Origin: Photorhabdus thracensis
Lineage (GTDB): Bacteria > Pseudomonadota > Gammaproteobacteria > Enterobacterales > Enterobacteriaceae
DNA length: 64,000 bases
Assembly: GCF_001010285.1 (NCBI RefSeq)
Contig: NZ_CP011104.1
Location: 1,240,001 to 1,304,000 of the forward strand
Reading direction: 5' to 3'
Within the stretch, counting starts at the first letter, position 1. Every line of letters begins with the position of its first letter. The position numbers were made by a program, and so were the translations under genes. The notes under the pieces were generated by a model. The model saw only the letters and a list, made by a program, of their open reading frames with translations. It made no database searches and was not told the DNA's origin. Below, one piece after another: positions 38,064 through 46,864 of the stretch.

Positions 38064-38273
38064 TTACCTTGTGTACCTCGAAGGCCATATCTCGGCAGGA
38101 TCGCAATCTAAAGCATCTGCAATGAGCCGCTGCCCTTTGGGCCAACGGCGTTGCAAGGTATTGGCAAGGGTCGATGAGGCTAATCCTGCCTTTCTTGAAA
38201 CTGCTGCTAACGATGTTCCTCGTTTTTTTAGTGCTGCGATAATGTCTGCTGGGTGCCAGTCCTGATTTTTCAT
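38064..38273 (-). CDS. Ner/Nlp-like DNA-binding protein
   Basis: This 69-residue protein begins MKNQDWHPADIIAALKKRG and has LAAVSRKAGLASSTLANTL as its helix-turn-helix and WPKGQRLIADALDCDPAEIWPSRY at the end, the pattern of Mu-type Ner and Nlp/SfsB regulators. It lies between the two C-protein genes in the opposite direction, behind a GGAGGAT ribosome site. An inverted C-box at 38332-38342 lies in its upstream region, so it may be part of the same circuit. Confidence 0.85.
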   Translation of the reverse strand: MKNQDWHPADIIAALKKRGTSLAAVSRKAGLASSTLANTLQRRWPKGQRLIADALDCDPAEIWPSRYTR

Positions 38274-38331
38274 CCTTAATCCTCCACGTTACGGATAACT
38301 TTGATATGAAAAGATAAATCGTTACATAGTA

Positions 38332-38421
38332 GACTATAAGTCACATATGATAACATAACTTACCGAGAAAAGTGACTTATAGTCCGTGGTCTGATAAGTA
38401 ACATAATTCGATACTTATTAG
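38332..38421. promoter_or_regulatory. Divergent C-box operators between the Ner-like gene and C-protein copy 2
   Basis: GACTATAAGTC (38332-38342) and its exact reverse complement GACTTATAGTC (38374-38384) lie 42 bp apart, each facing one of the divergent genes. The right one continues with CCGTGGTCTGATAAGTAACAT to the C gene, a sequence near-identical to that in front of copy 1, with the same 48-bp distance from box to ATG. One controller could regulate both directions. Confidence 0.8.
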
Positions 38422-38658
38422 ATGAAAAAGCCAAATGCTGTAAAATCCCTGTTTGGACAAAGAGTTAGGCATCTCAGACAATCGTCTGGAATGTCTCAGG
38501 AAGCCTTTGCCGATAAATGTGGAATTGACCGTACCTATATCAGTGGCATTGAGCGGGGGATCAGAAATCCTACGCTTGAAATCATCAATATCATTGCAAG
38601 TGGTTTGCAGATTGAGTTGACAGAGTTGTTTGATTTCAGTACAAAACTAAAAAGCTAG
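38422..38658 (+). CDS. Controller (C) protein-like XRE regulator, copy 2
   Basis: This 78-residue protein is about 80 percent identical by eye to the one at 37665, with the same [19 protein letters not shown] helix-turn-helix and a slightly longer tail (STKLKS). Differences are spread and mostly conservative, so both copies look to be under selection. The operator before it is better preserved than the first copy's. No restriction or modification gene follows: the next gene is a protease on the other strand. Confidence 0.85.
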   Translation: MKKPNAVKSLFGQRVRHLRQSSGMSQEAFADKCGIDRTYISGIERGIRNPTLEIINIIASGLQIELTELFDFSTKLKS

Positions 38659-38891
38659 CCGTACCTTTCCCCTGATTTCTTAGGCATTTTCTTATTTGTT
38701 TTTTGTTAGAGTGAATTACAGTGTCAACCCTCAATGAAATTGAGCAAATAGGTTAACAATGACCGGTAAGTGCGATTGAGGAAATGTCACTTAAATTGCA
38801 TAAAGGTATAAATCAGGAAGCCAGAATAAACAATCAACTGAGGAATAGTTTATAAAGGGAGAATCAAGTTCTCCCTTTATAAATGGCGTGA

Positions 38892-40088
38892 TTAAATATT
38901 AATGACTTGTTGGGTGCCATTCCGCTCAATTCTTATTGTCAGTTTACCCGATGGTGTTTCTGATAATTGATTGCGAAGATAGGTTATATCCTCAGGGAGG
39001 ACTTTCTGGCTGTTAACTTCCAACACAACATCACCGTTTTTTAATCCAAATTTTTCAATATCTTTTGGCTCGTTGTAAAATATCTCTACTTTATTATTAA
39101 AATAACGAACTGCAATCGTGCGCAGTAATTTACTGTCATAACGAGTGAAGTTCTTGGCGTTAAAACAGAGTAACATTTTATTGGGGATAAATAGATAGTC
39201 ATCAAAACGAGAGAGGAAGCTCATACCAAGATAATATTGGTCGTTTTTATTTTCGCTGACTCTCAGACGACCAACAGGCAGTTGTTGTAAATAAAAGCCG
39301 TCAATCAGGTACTCTTTCCCACTAGCAAGCCCGCTGGCGGAGGCGTATTTAACATTGGTTTCTTCAGAAATTTTATCTTTATGATCTTTTTTCAGATATT
39401 CAATAAATTCTTGAGAAACATAGCTATAATCAGCTCCGGTATCTATGTTGAAAATGACATTAGAAACCTGGATTGCAGGAGATTTCCCATAGCTGTCACT
39501 GTAAGGTTCACATTGCTGATAATTCAGGATTGAAGGTGCATGGCGCCATACTGTCAGGGTATGGTTCAAATTATTCACCTCCCAGTTTAATTGGCGGAAA
39601 GTATCAATTCCAAGGATGCCATCCAGCTTCTGACCAATGGATTGATTGAAAAGATTCATATCAATGCCAATCCAGGGATCAGAAGCCGGCACGCTATAAT
39701 TACCAATGGTAATAGCAAGGGGTTGCCATAATGTCAGCTCATCTTTGTGTAATCGCTTTTCACTGGTTGTAATTAATCCATCGGATAACATATGGTGGAA
39801 TGTCACCGGTATGTTTGATTCTGGCGTGATTTGGGTCAGTGTTTTAGCCAGTTCATTGTCGATGAAGGTATAACTGGCCCCGGTATCCAGCAGAAATTGA
39901 TATTTTTTACCGGAGATCGTGACAGGAACTATGATCGTGGTAGGTTGATGGATATTTAGTTTAGCAGAGAGTACCGGCTTATTTTCTTCGGGAATATGGC
40001 GTTTTTCTATATGACTACAGCCGGTGAGCAGTGTCAGCAAACCAGCGGTAATAAGTGCCCGGCAGGTTATTTTGCCCTGTTTTTTCAT
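38892..40088 (-). CDS. Retropepsin-like aspartic protease lipoprotein with C-terminal PDZ-like domain
   Basis: This 398-residue protein starts with a lipoprotein signal (positively charged start, hydrophobic stretch, LLTGC lipobox, Cys near residue 24). Two retropepsin-type Asp motifs are seen: FLLDTGASYTFID near 65 and FNIDTGADYSYVS near 218, so one chain may form a pseudo-dimeric protease. The last 80 residues (FGLKNGDVVLEVNSQKV...LTIRIERNG) look like a PDZ domain. It is probably anchored in the periplasm. No partner or substrate is evident. An AAGGA site lies about ten bases upstream. Confidence 0.8.
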   Translation of the reverse strand: MKKQGKITCRALITAGLLTLLTGCSHIEKRHIPEENKPVLSAKLNIHQPTTIIVPVTISGKKYQFLLDTGASYTFIDNELAKTLTQITPESNIPVTFHHMLSDGLITTSEKRLHKDELTLWQPLAITIGNYSVPASDPWIGIDMNLFNQSIGQKLDGILGIDTFRQLNWEVNNLNHTLTVWRHAPSILNYQQCEPYSDSYGKSPAIQVSNVIFNIDTGADYSYVSQEFIEYLKKDHKDKISEETNVKYASASGLASGKEYLIDGFYLQQLPVGRLRVSENKNDQYYLGMSFLSRFDDYLFIPNKMLLCFNAKNFTRYDSKLLRTIAVRYFNNKVEIFYNEPKDIEKFGLKNGDVVLEVNSQKVLPEDITYLRNQLSETPSGKLTIRIERNGTQQVINI

Positions 40089-40269
40089 AGGATTGGATTC
40101 CTTTTCTGTGGTGTGGAAGATGAAAGTCTATGGTTCAGTAAAAGTTCAACATGGTGCAATGGAAGTAAATAAGATGTAGCGGCATGACGTGGGATAAGCG
40201 CGTGTTGCCAATACAGGTTAACTTTGTTTCGAATATTATTATCCGCTTTTTTACTACAACCAAAGGTAA

Positions 40270-40523
40270 ACAACCACATCATTATACTTGGTTGACATAA
40301 AATTCAGCCAGTTACTGTATAGTCACGAATACGGTGCTGTGGATTCCAGCTTGGTGATGGTGAACACGATTAATGAGATGGAATATTCCGCTATCAAGCA
40401 ACAAATCGTTCTTGAATTGTTTGAACGTGGTATTCATGATCTGGAAAAATGCTCGTGGATTTAGATTATGGCGTCTGGCTCACCGATATTCACGGTTTTA
40501 AGGTAGCGTTGAAAGCCGTTTAG
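40270..40523 (+). pseudogene. Fragment of an unrecognised coding sequence, frameshifted
   Basis: From just after a TAA at about 40267 one frame reads protein-like sequence (LYLVDIKFSQLLYSHEYGAV, then INEMEYSAIKQQIVLELFER) to a TAG at 40464. A one-base frame change then continues LDYGVWLTDIHGFKVALKAV to TAG at 40523. An internal ATG at 40357 could start a 35-residue peptide. I recognise no family. The rest of 40089-40574 shows nothing clear. Confidence 0.35.
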
Positions 40524-40574
40524 TATTAAATAACGGCTTTAATTATGATCTTATACCTGAAATGATTTTCCACC

Positions 40575-41525
40575 TTAATTGCAGGTATCGCCAATGTTGC
40601 TCAACGCATCAATGATCAATTGCCAGAATCGCTGTTGATCCAATTTGACTGCAACTTGGGTGTGGCAATCTTCTGGTAGCGGAAGACGGAAATCCACCAC
40701 GGTCATACCGACGGTTAAAGTGCCGTTCAGTTCAATATTGACCGGCACTTTTTGTGTCGTCATCACCGTAGGGTCGATTACATAAGCGACAGCACAAGGA
40801 TCATGTATTGGAGGGCAATTGAAGCCGTGTCTCTCCTGATAACTTTTGCCGTAGAACTCCAGCATGTCCACGACAAACCGGGAAGCGTTGGTATTGATAC
40901 GTGAAATCGCCTTCGTGATTTCTGGTGTGGCTCGTGCCTGATGTGTCAGATCCAGGCCAACCATTGTCAGCGGCCATTTTTCATTGAAAACAATATGTGC
41001 TGCTTCTGGATCAACTTTGATATTGAATTCTGCAACTGCACTTCTGTTAGCCGTGTGATATCCGCCTCCCATTAAGACAACTTCTTTTACCCGCTCGACG
41101 ATCTGTGGTGCTTTACGGACAGCGAGAGCAATATTGGTCAGACTGCCGACAGGAACCAGTGTTACTGTTTTGGGGGGATGAGACATGATGGTATCAATGA
41201 TCAGATCCGTCGCGTGACGGGGATCAAGCGTCCGTGAGTGTTTCGGGAGTTTCACGCCTCCCAGACCCGATTCGCCGTGAATATCCGGTGCAGTTTCGAG
41301 ATCACGGACCAATGGGCGATGACAGCCTGCGGCAAAGGGCACCCCGTTAATACCGGCAATATGCGCTATCGCCAGCGCGTTGCGAGTGACTTTATCCAAT
41401 GTCTGATTACCGGCAACAGTGGTGACGGCTAATAGCTCAATATCAGGATTGCCATGTGCCAGTAACATCGCAATCGCGTCATCATGTCCCGGATCGCAAT
41501 CAAGAATAATTTTCTTGGTGGTCAT
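40575..41525 (-). CDS. Inosine-uridine-type nucleoside hydrolase
   Basis: This 316-residue enzyme cleaves the N-glycosidic bond of ribonucleosides for salvage. The calcium-binding and catalytic motif DCDPGHDDAIAMLLA is at residues 9-23, with LVPVGSLTNIALA, VLMGGGYHTANRSAVAEFNI and the late catalytic block IHDPCAVAYVID. It resembles the Rih group (RihA/RihB), but base preference cannot be set from sequence. A strong AAGGAGT site precedes the start. E. coli's rihC neighbour position near ispH is empty in this window, so this may be the functional substitute. Confidence 0.9.
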   Translation of the reverse strand: MTTKKIILDCDPGHDDAIAMLLAHGNPDIELLAVTTVAGNQTLDKVTRNALAIAHIAGINGVPFAAGCHRPLVRDLETAPDIHGESGLGGVKLPKHSRTLDPRHATDLIIDTIMSHPPKTVTLVPVGSLTNIALAVRKAPQIVERVKEVVLMGGGYHTANRSAVAEFNIKVDPEAAHIVFNEKWPLTMVGLDLTHQARATPEITKAISRINTNASRFVVDMLEFYGKSYQERHGFNCPPIHDPCAVAYVIDPTVMTTQKVPVNIELNGTLTVGMTVVDFRLPLPEDCHTQVAVKLDQQRFWQLIIDALSNIGDTCN

Positions 41526-41790
41526 TTTTACTCCTTACTAGAAAAAGTGATATAAAAAATGAGAATAATCCAGTTAAAAAATCTATTCCGTGATGAGATC
41601 TTAGGTCTGCGTGAGGGTTCTCATAAATAATTAATAAAATGCTTCATAATTGTGATTTTATTGGCATATAAACAACAATTGAGTTGTATAACCAGTTTAA
41701 GTGTGATTCTTATATAGTTTCGCTATGGAATTGGCGGGCAATATCTACTTCGGATTTATTGTTAATTTCTTAATAATTGCGAGGGCTGGA

Positions 41791-42546
41791 ATGGATATTC
41801 ATGTGGATAGATTGTCAGCAGTAATTGAATCTGTGGCAACCAGTGAATTTTATCCTAATCTACTTAACTGGTTGGAACAATTTATTCCCTTTGATAACGC
41901 CATTGTCTATGCCTTCGAGCAAGGCGCGCCTCCGCGTTGTTTAAGTAAAGCAGAGAAGAAGAACAGCGATGCGGTAAACCAGATTTATCAACAGGGTGCT
42001 TATCTGCAAGATCCTTTCTATCAGGCTTTGGTAAAGGGTGCTGAGACTGATCTGCTTACCTTACGGGAACTCGTTCCTACTGGATTTTATCATACTGATT
42101 ACTATCTGAATTTTTATCGTAAAACCGGCTGGCGGGATGAAGCGGGCGTTTTGCTGAAACTCTCTCCTCAAAGGCAGCTTGGCCTGTTTTTTGGTAATGA
42201 AAATCAGCCATTTTTCATACAAAAACAGCACCAGAAAAACCTGAGAACAGCGCTGGAAATTATTCGCAGTGTCGCCCGGTTACATGGTGGAATGATGCAG
42301 CAAGCCTCTTCTGCCGACATGGTTTGTCTAGATACCCAGGCTCGTTATGCTTTGACGCCAAGAGAATGTGAGATTGTTGAATTGATATTGCAAGGTAAAG
42401 GATCTCCACAGATTGCTGAGAAACTGTTTATCAGTACTGGAACAGTGAAAAACCACCGGAAAAATATTTATCAAAAACTGCAAATCAGATCACAAGCAGA
42501 GCTGTTTAGCTTGTTTTTGACGCCTCCTGTGCGTTATTTCGCTTGA
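41791..42546 (+). CDS. LuxR-family transcriptional regulator
   Basis: This 251-residue protein has a C-terminal LuxR helix-turn-helix (LTPRECEIVELILQGKGSPQ, then EKLFISTGTVKNHRKNIYQKL). The N-terminal sensor region of about 170 residues is not a response-regulator receiver and shows no clear autoinducer-binding signature. I take the ATG at 41791 because of the preceding GAGGG; an in-frame ATG at 41725 would add 22 hydrophobic residues without a ribosome site. It is followed in the same direction by an oxidoreductase-cupin-aldehyde dehydrogenase set that it probably controls. Confidence 0.8.
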   Translation: MDIHVDRLSAVIESVATSEFYPNLLNWLEQFIPFDNAIVYAFEQGAPPRCLSKAEKKNSDAVNQIYQQGAYLQDPFYQALVKGAETDLLTLRELVPTGFYHTDYYLNFYRKTGWRDEAGVLLKLSPQRQLGLFFGNENQPFFIQKQHQKNLRTALEIIRSVARLHGGMMQQASSADMVCLDTQARYALTPRECEIVELILQGKGSPQIAEKLFISTGTVKNHRKNIYQKLQIRSQAELFSLFLTPPVRYFA

Positions 42547-42654
42547 GTCACAATTGTTAATACAGTGTTGCAAATATCCCTAAAGGGACATGGTGATGTG
42601 ACTTCGCACTACAGATAATCCGGTGATTATGTCAGATGCTAATTGGAGTATCAC

Positions 42655-43956
42655 ATGAACAATAATGTTGATTCATTAACTTATTATGCAACGACCAAGA
42701 AATATGATCTTCGTTTTCCGATATTAAAAGAAGATCTGGATGTGGATGTTGTCATTATCGGCGGTGGATTTTCCGGTATCAATACCGCGCTTGAACTGGC
42801 GGAAAAAGGCATCACCAATATTGCTATTCTGGAAGGGCGTCATCTTGGCTATGGTGGTACTGGCCGTAATGGTGGTCAGGTTATGGCGGGTATTGGTCAT
42901 GATCTGGAAGTGATCAAGCGGCATGTTGGTGAAAAAGGGCTGGAGACGATCTTTAAGATCAGCAACCTCGGCGCGGGTATTATTCGTGATCGTATTGAGA
43001 AATATAACATTGATGCCGATCTCTGCCGTGGTTATGGTTATCTTGGCTTCAATAAGCGGCAGGAGAAAACGTTACGTGGCTGGCTGAAAGATTTCCAGGC
43101 GGTTTCTCCTGATGAAGAAATTGAGCTGTATACCGGCTCTGATGTGAAAAAGGTTGTGGGTTCTGATGTCTATACCTGTGCGTTGAAGCATATGGGCGGC
43201 GGGCATGTTCACTCCCTGAACCTGTTATTGGGTGAAGCTAAAGCCGCGACAGAACTTGGCGTAAAAATCTTTGAAAACAGCCAGGTGCTGAATGTTGAAT
43301 ATGGTTCTAGGGTGACAGTTCGTACCTCGATGGGATCTGTTCGCGCCAATAAAATGCTGTGGGCTTGTAACGGTTTCCTCAATGGCCTTGAGCCGTACAT
43401 CTACAAGAAGACCATTAACACTTATGCCTTCCAGCTAATGACGGAAGAATTATCGGATGATTTGATCAAAAAAATCAGCCCGATCCGTGGTGCATACAGT
43501 GATATTCGTCCGGTTATCGATTACTACCGGGTGACTAACGAAAACCGCCTGTTGTTCGGCAGTACAACACCTTTAATTGAACACATTCCATCAGATCTGA
43601 AAGCCTGGAACCGTCATTTGATGCTGAAGGTTTTCCCTTATCTGAAAGATGTGAAAATTGAATTGGCATGGGGAGGACCATTGTGTTGCAGCGCCAACCT
43701 GTTCCCGCAAATCGGCTCTTTGCCGCAGCATAATAATGTGTTCTACGTGCAGGGATATTCCGGCTTTGGCGTAACGCCAAGCCATATCGTTTGTAAGGTC
43801 CTGGCGGAGGGGATAAGTGAAGGATCTGAGCGTTATAACCTGATGAGCTCAATTCCTCATGCGAACATTATTGGCAAAGATACGTTGAGACATCTGATGG
43901 TGTCGGCGGGCAAGATTTGGCATCAAACGTCAGGGTACTGGAAAGGCCGCCGTTAA
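42655..43956 (+). CDS. FAD-dependent amine oxidoreductase, PuuB-like
   Basis: This 433-residue DAO-family flavoprotein has the FAD-binding VDVVIIGGGFSGINTALELAEKG at residues 29-51, the LGYGGTGRNGGQVMAGIG loop typical of gamma-glutamylputrescine oxidases, and the C-terminal GYSGFGVTPSHI block. The usual product is an aldehyde, which fits the aldehyde dehydrogenase two genes on. The start ATG at 42655 has GGAG upstream. The PuuA ligase and PuuD hydrolase of a full Puu pathway are not present here, so the substrate may be a free amine or an amino acid. Confidence 0.8.
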   Translation: MNNNVDSLTYYATTKKYDLRFPILKEDLDVDVVIIGGGFSGINTALELAEKGITNIAILEGRHLGYGGTGRNGGQVMAGIGHDLEVIKRHVGEKGLETIFKISNLGAGIIRDRIEKYNIDADLCRGYGYLGFNKRQEKTLRGWLKDFQAVSPDEEIELYTGSDVKKVVGSDVYTCALKHMGGGHVHSLNLLLGEAKAATELGVKIFENSQVLNVEYGSRVTVRTSMGSVRANKMLWACNGFLNGLEPYIYKKTINTYAFQLMTEELSDDLIKKISPIRGAYSDIRPVIDYYRVTNENRLLFGSTTPLIEHIPSDLKAWNRHLMLKVFPYLKDVKIELAWGGPLCCSANLFPQIGSLPQHNNVFYVQGYSGFGVTPSHIVCKVLAEGISEGSERYNLMSSIPHANIIGKDTLRHLMVSAGKIWHQTSGYWKGRR

Positions 43957-44029
43957 GTTATCGAGATTTTCGGTATCAATAGCATTCACTGAACGATTTA
44001 TAAATTCTTTTATTTGAAGCGAGAACATC

Positions 44030-44398
44030 ATGATTAAATCACTTTTACTGAACAAATCACTGCCTGAACTGTTGGACATTGGTAGCGTAAGCAATCTGGG
44101 TTCTACCGTTGTGGAAGGTGATCCGCAGGCCAGTGTTGCAATGATATTTGGTGAACCGACTGATAACCTGACTTGCGGCATTTTCGCCTGTACCCGTGGA
44201 AAATTCAGTATGGTGTATCCGTTTGATGAGCACGCAACCGTCTCGGAAGGCTCGGTAAAACTGACCGATGTGAAAACTGGTGAGACAGTTGAATATCATC
44301 CGGGGGATTCCTGGTTTGCCGCGAAAGGAACTGAAGTGCTGTGGGAAGTGACCGCAGACCGTTTTGTGAAACATTATCTGGCTTGTGTTAAAGGTTAA
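44030..44398 (+). CDS. Cupin-domain protein (DUF861/Cupin_3 type)
   Basis: This 122-residue protein is one cupin barrel. The strand pattern SMVYPFDEHATVSEGSVKLTD, then VEYHPGDSWFAAKGTEVLWEV matches the EutQ/ureidoglycine-type cupin group. The residues normally used for metal binding are partly replaced, so activity is uncertain. It lies 73 bp after the oxidoreductase and 33 bp before the aldehyde dehydrogenase and is likely co-transcribed. Small cupins of this kind accompany PuuB-like oxidases in several bacteria; their role is unclear. Confidence 0.75.
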   Translation: MIKSLLLNKSLPELLDIGSVSNLGSTVVEGDPQASVAMIFGEPTDNLTCGIFACTRGKFSMVYPFDEHATVSEGSVKLTDVKTGETVEYHPGDSWFAAKGTEVLWEVTADRFVKHYLACVKG

Positions 44399-44431
44399 AA
44401 AGCACCCGTTTGATCAGAGGTAAGTTAAGTA

Positions 44432-45925
44432 ATGAGTGATATAACCCTGTTACAGCAGGTTACGGCCTTTCTGCAACGCAATCATGGTCATTATATTCAT
44501 GGTCAGTTAGTCGATGGTCAGGGGAATGAAACATTTCCCGTGGTGAACCCTGCGACTGATGAAGTTATTGCGGCAGTGAATCAAGGCGGTGAAGCGGAAG
44601 TCAATGCGGCTATGCAAGCGGCACATGCTGCATTTCATGGTGTGTGGGCGCAAACTTCACCTATGGAGCGTGGTAACTGCCTGAATCGTCTGGCAGATTT
44701 ATTACTGGCACATCGGGAAGAACTGGCGCAATTGGAAAGTGTTTGCTCTGGTAAAACTATCCAATTGTCCCGCATGCTGGAAATTGATTCTTCTGTTCAG
44801 TTCCTGCGTTATTTTGCCGGATGGTCAAGTAAGATCAGCGGTGAAACGCTGAATGTTTCTTTGCCCTCTTTTAAAGGTGAACAATATACGGCGTTTACCC
44901 GCCGTGAGCCGATTGGTGTTGTGGCAGGGATCATTCCGTGGAATTTCTCCATCATTGTTGCCATCTGGAAAATGGCGGCTGCACTGACCTGTGGTTGTAC
45001 CATTGTGTTGAAACCAAGCGAATACACCCCACTGACAATGCTCAGGGTGGCTGAATTGGCAAAAGAAGCGGGTATTCCTGATGGTGTCATCAATGTGGTT
45101 AATGGTTCAGGCTCGGTATTAGGTCCTGCGCTGATAAATCATCCATTGTGTGCCAAAGTGACTTTCACCGGCTCTGTGCCAACCGGTATTGCTGTGGGTA
45201 AATCAGCGATGGAACAGGGATTGACTCGCGTTACGTTGGAGCTTGGTGGCAAAAACGGTGCGGCGTTTTTGCCAGATATGTCTGCTGAAAAGATTGTTGA
45301 TGGTGTTCTGGAAGCGGGTTATCTCAATCAAGGGCAAATTTGTGCTGCGGCTGAACGTTTCTATATTCCTGCCGGCCGCATGGATGAAGTGCTGAAATTG
45401 TTGTCTGAAAGACTTGCTGCAATGAACATTGGTTCTCCGCTGGATGAATCAACGGAAATGGGACCGCTGGCGAACAAAGAGCACTATAACAAGATACTGT
45501 CCCTGTTTGATAAAGCCCGTCAGGAAGGCAGTGAAATTGTTTATGGCGGTTATGCTCTGGAAGGGCCTGGTTGCTTTGTAGCACCAACCGTTATTCGTGC
45601 TAACAGCCCGGAAGATTCGTTGATGAAGGAAGAGACATTTGGTCCTGTAGGCACTTTCCTCAGTTATAACGATGAGGAAGAGCTGATTGGGTTGATGAAC
45701 AGCACGCCGTTTGGTTTAGCGGCGAGTTTGTGGACCAATGAGCTGAGCAAAGCTATGCGTATGATCCCGCGTATTGAAGCCGGGACTGTTTGGGTCAATA
45801 TGCATACATTCCTTGATCCGGCATTACCGTTCGGTGGTACGAAATCTTCAGGTATTGGCCGTGAATTCGGCAGTGCTTTTATTGAGCACTATACTGAACT
45901 GAAATCGGTTATGGTCCGTTATTGA
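44432..45925 (+). CDS. NAD(P)+-dependent aldehyde dehydrogenase, PuuC/phenylacetaldehyde-type
   Basis: This 497-residue ALDH has the Asn of the oxyanion hole in IIPWNFSI, the general base Glu in VTLELGGKNGAAF, the nucleophile Cys in LNQGQICAAAERFY (near residue 303) and the C-terminal LPFGGTKSSGIGREFG. It would oxidise the aldehyde made by the upstream flavoprotein to an acid. Together with the regulator, oxidase and cupin it forms an amine catabolic cluster. A GCCCCT/AGGGGC hairpin 30 bp downstream may end the transcript but lacks a T-run. Confidence 0.88.
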   Translation: MSDITLLQQVTAFLQRNHGHYIHGQLVDGQGNETFPVVNPATDEVIAAVNQGGEAEVNAAMQAAHAAFHGVWAQTSPMERGNCLNRLADLLLAHREELAQLESVCSGKTIQLSRMLEIDSSVQFLRYFAGWSSKISGETLNVSLPSFKGEQYTAFTRREPIGVVAGIIPWNFSIIVAIWKMAAALTCGCTIVLKPSEYTPLTMLRVAELAKEAGIPDGVINVVNGSGSVLGPALINHPLCAKVTFTGSVPTGIAVGKSAMEQGLTRVTLELGGKNGAAFLPDMSAEKIVDGVLEAGYLNQGQICAAAERFYIPAGRMDEVLKLLSERLAAMNIGSPLDESTEMGPLANKEHYNKILSLFDKARQEGSEIVYGGYALEGPGCFVAPTVIRANSPEDSLMKEETFGPVGTFLSYNDEEELIGLMNSTPFGLAASLWTNELSKAMRMIPRIEAGTVWVNMHTFLDPALPFGGTKSSGIGREFGSAFIEHYTELKSVMVRY

Positions 45926-45957
45926 TTTTATTTCTGAATTAGGAAAGGACGGCCCCT

Positions 45958-46310
45958 GAGCGGTAAAAGGGGCTATCAAGGGTGAGATCGGAGTCACTAT
46001 TTTCTATCACATCAAGGGCGACTACTGTAAAGCCGTCACTCTTTTCTATTGTTGGATAAGGTTTTTCTTCCGTAATGCCTAATCTGTTTGCCAATGACGA
46101 ACGTATAGAAGCCGCATTTAATCTTTCTCCTTCAATTTCGCTTGAATAGAGTATGCTGGATGAAGGCTATCAAGTGTTGCTTGCTTGGCATCTTCATCAT
46201 CGGATTTGCCTACACAACCCTTGGGTAAAATGCGCATCTCGCAGTAATGGCACAATTGTGTCGGCATTCCAATGGAATTTAAGCCAGTTCGGTTGTTCCC
46301 ATATCCACAT
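45958..46310 (-). pseudogene. fic-family gene, 5' remnant with frameshift
   Basis: On the minus strand an ATG at 46310 opens MWIWEQPNWLKFHWNADTIV, the N terminus of Fic proteins with a DUF4172-type leader, but the frame closes after about 38 residues. In another frame EIEGERLNAASIRSSLANRL follows, which is the next conserved block, then homology fades by about 45960. The Fic catalytic HPFxxGNGR is absent. A separate reading (IEKNQGSWAISLTSAQ...) overlaps the start from upstream and is the end of another lost gene. The remaining interval to 46860 is AT-rich with no gene. Confidence 0.75.
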
Positions 46311-46864
46311 TGGTTTCTCCTGTGAGTTGAATAAAAAGCTTATTTGGTTCAGATTGAGCTGAGGTTAATGAGATAGCCCATGATCCCTGATTTTTTTCAA
46401 TATCATAAAAAATATAGAGTTAAGTCTTTCTGGTGGTTAATGCAAAGTCTATAAACCGAGTAAGGGAAATTTAGTTAATAAAATTTTAGTTACTTAATTC
46501 ATTAAGACGGATTTTCAGCGAGATTATTGGCATTATTTTGTGATGTAAATCACGTTTTATTAAATTCATGGGGGATTAATTCGCCTAATCATCAAGACAT
46601 CGCCGATTTTTTGTTATAACCTTTTGCCTGAATATTAAGCGGATAATATTATTGATTCTGTATCTTTATTAATGACTGAGAAGAGGATACCTCTCTACTC
46701 TGTTCAGTCGGTGTTATCAATTTAGGTTGTCTGCGACGGCGGTGGATTAACGGTGCTGATGCCAACGTTGTTACTTCATCAGCATTCGGCTAACTCACCT
46801 CACCGGACAAGCATGCTTAATGTATTAATAACATCACTTAATGATTAAATAAGACTAAAGAAAA

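Noticed and set aside
37665-38658. A complete restriction-modification system
   Set aside because: Only controller-like proteins and C-boxes are present. Neighbouring genes are gal enzymes, a Ner-like regulator and a protease; no methylase or nuclease motifs are seen.
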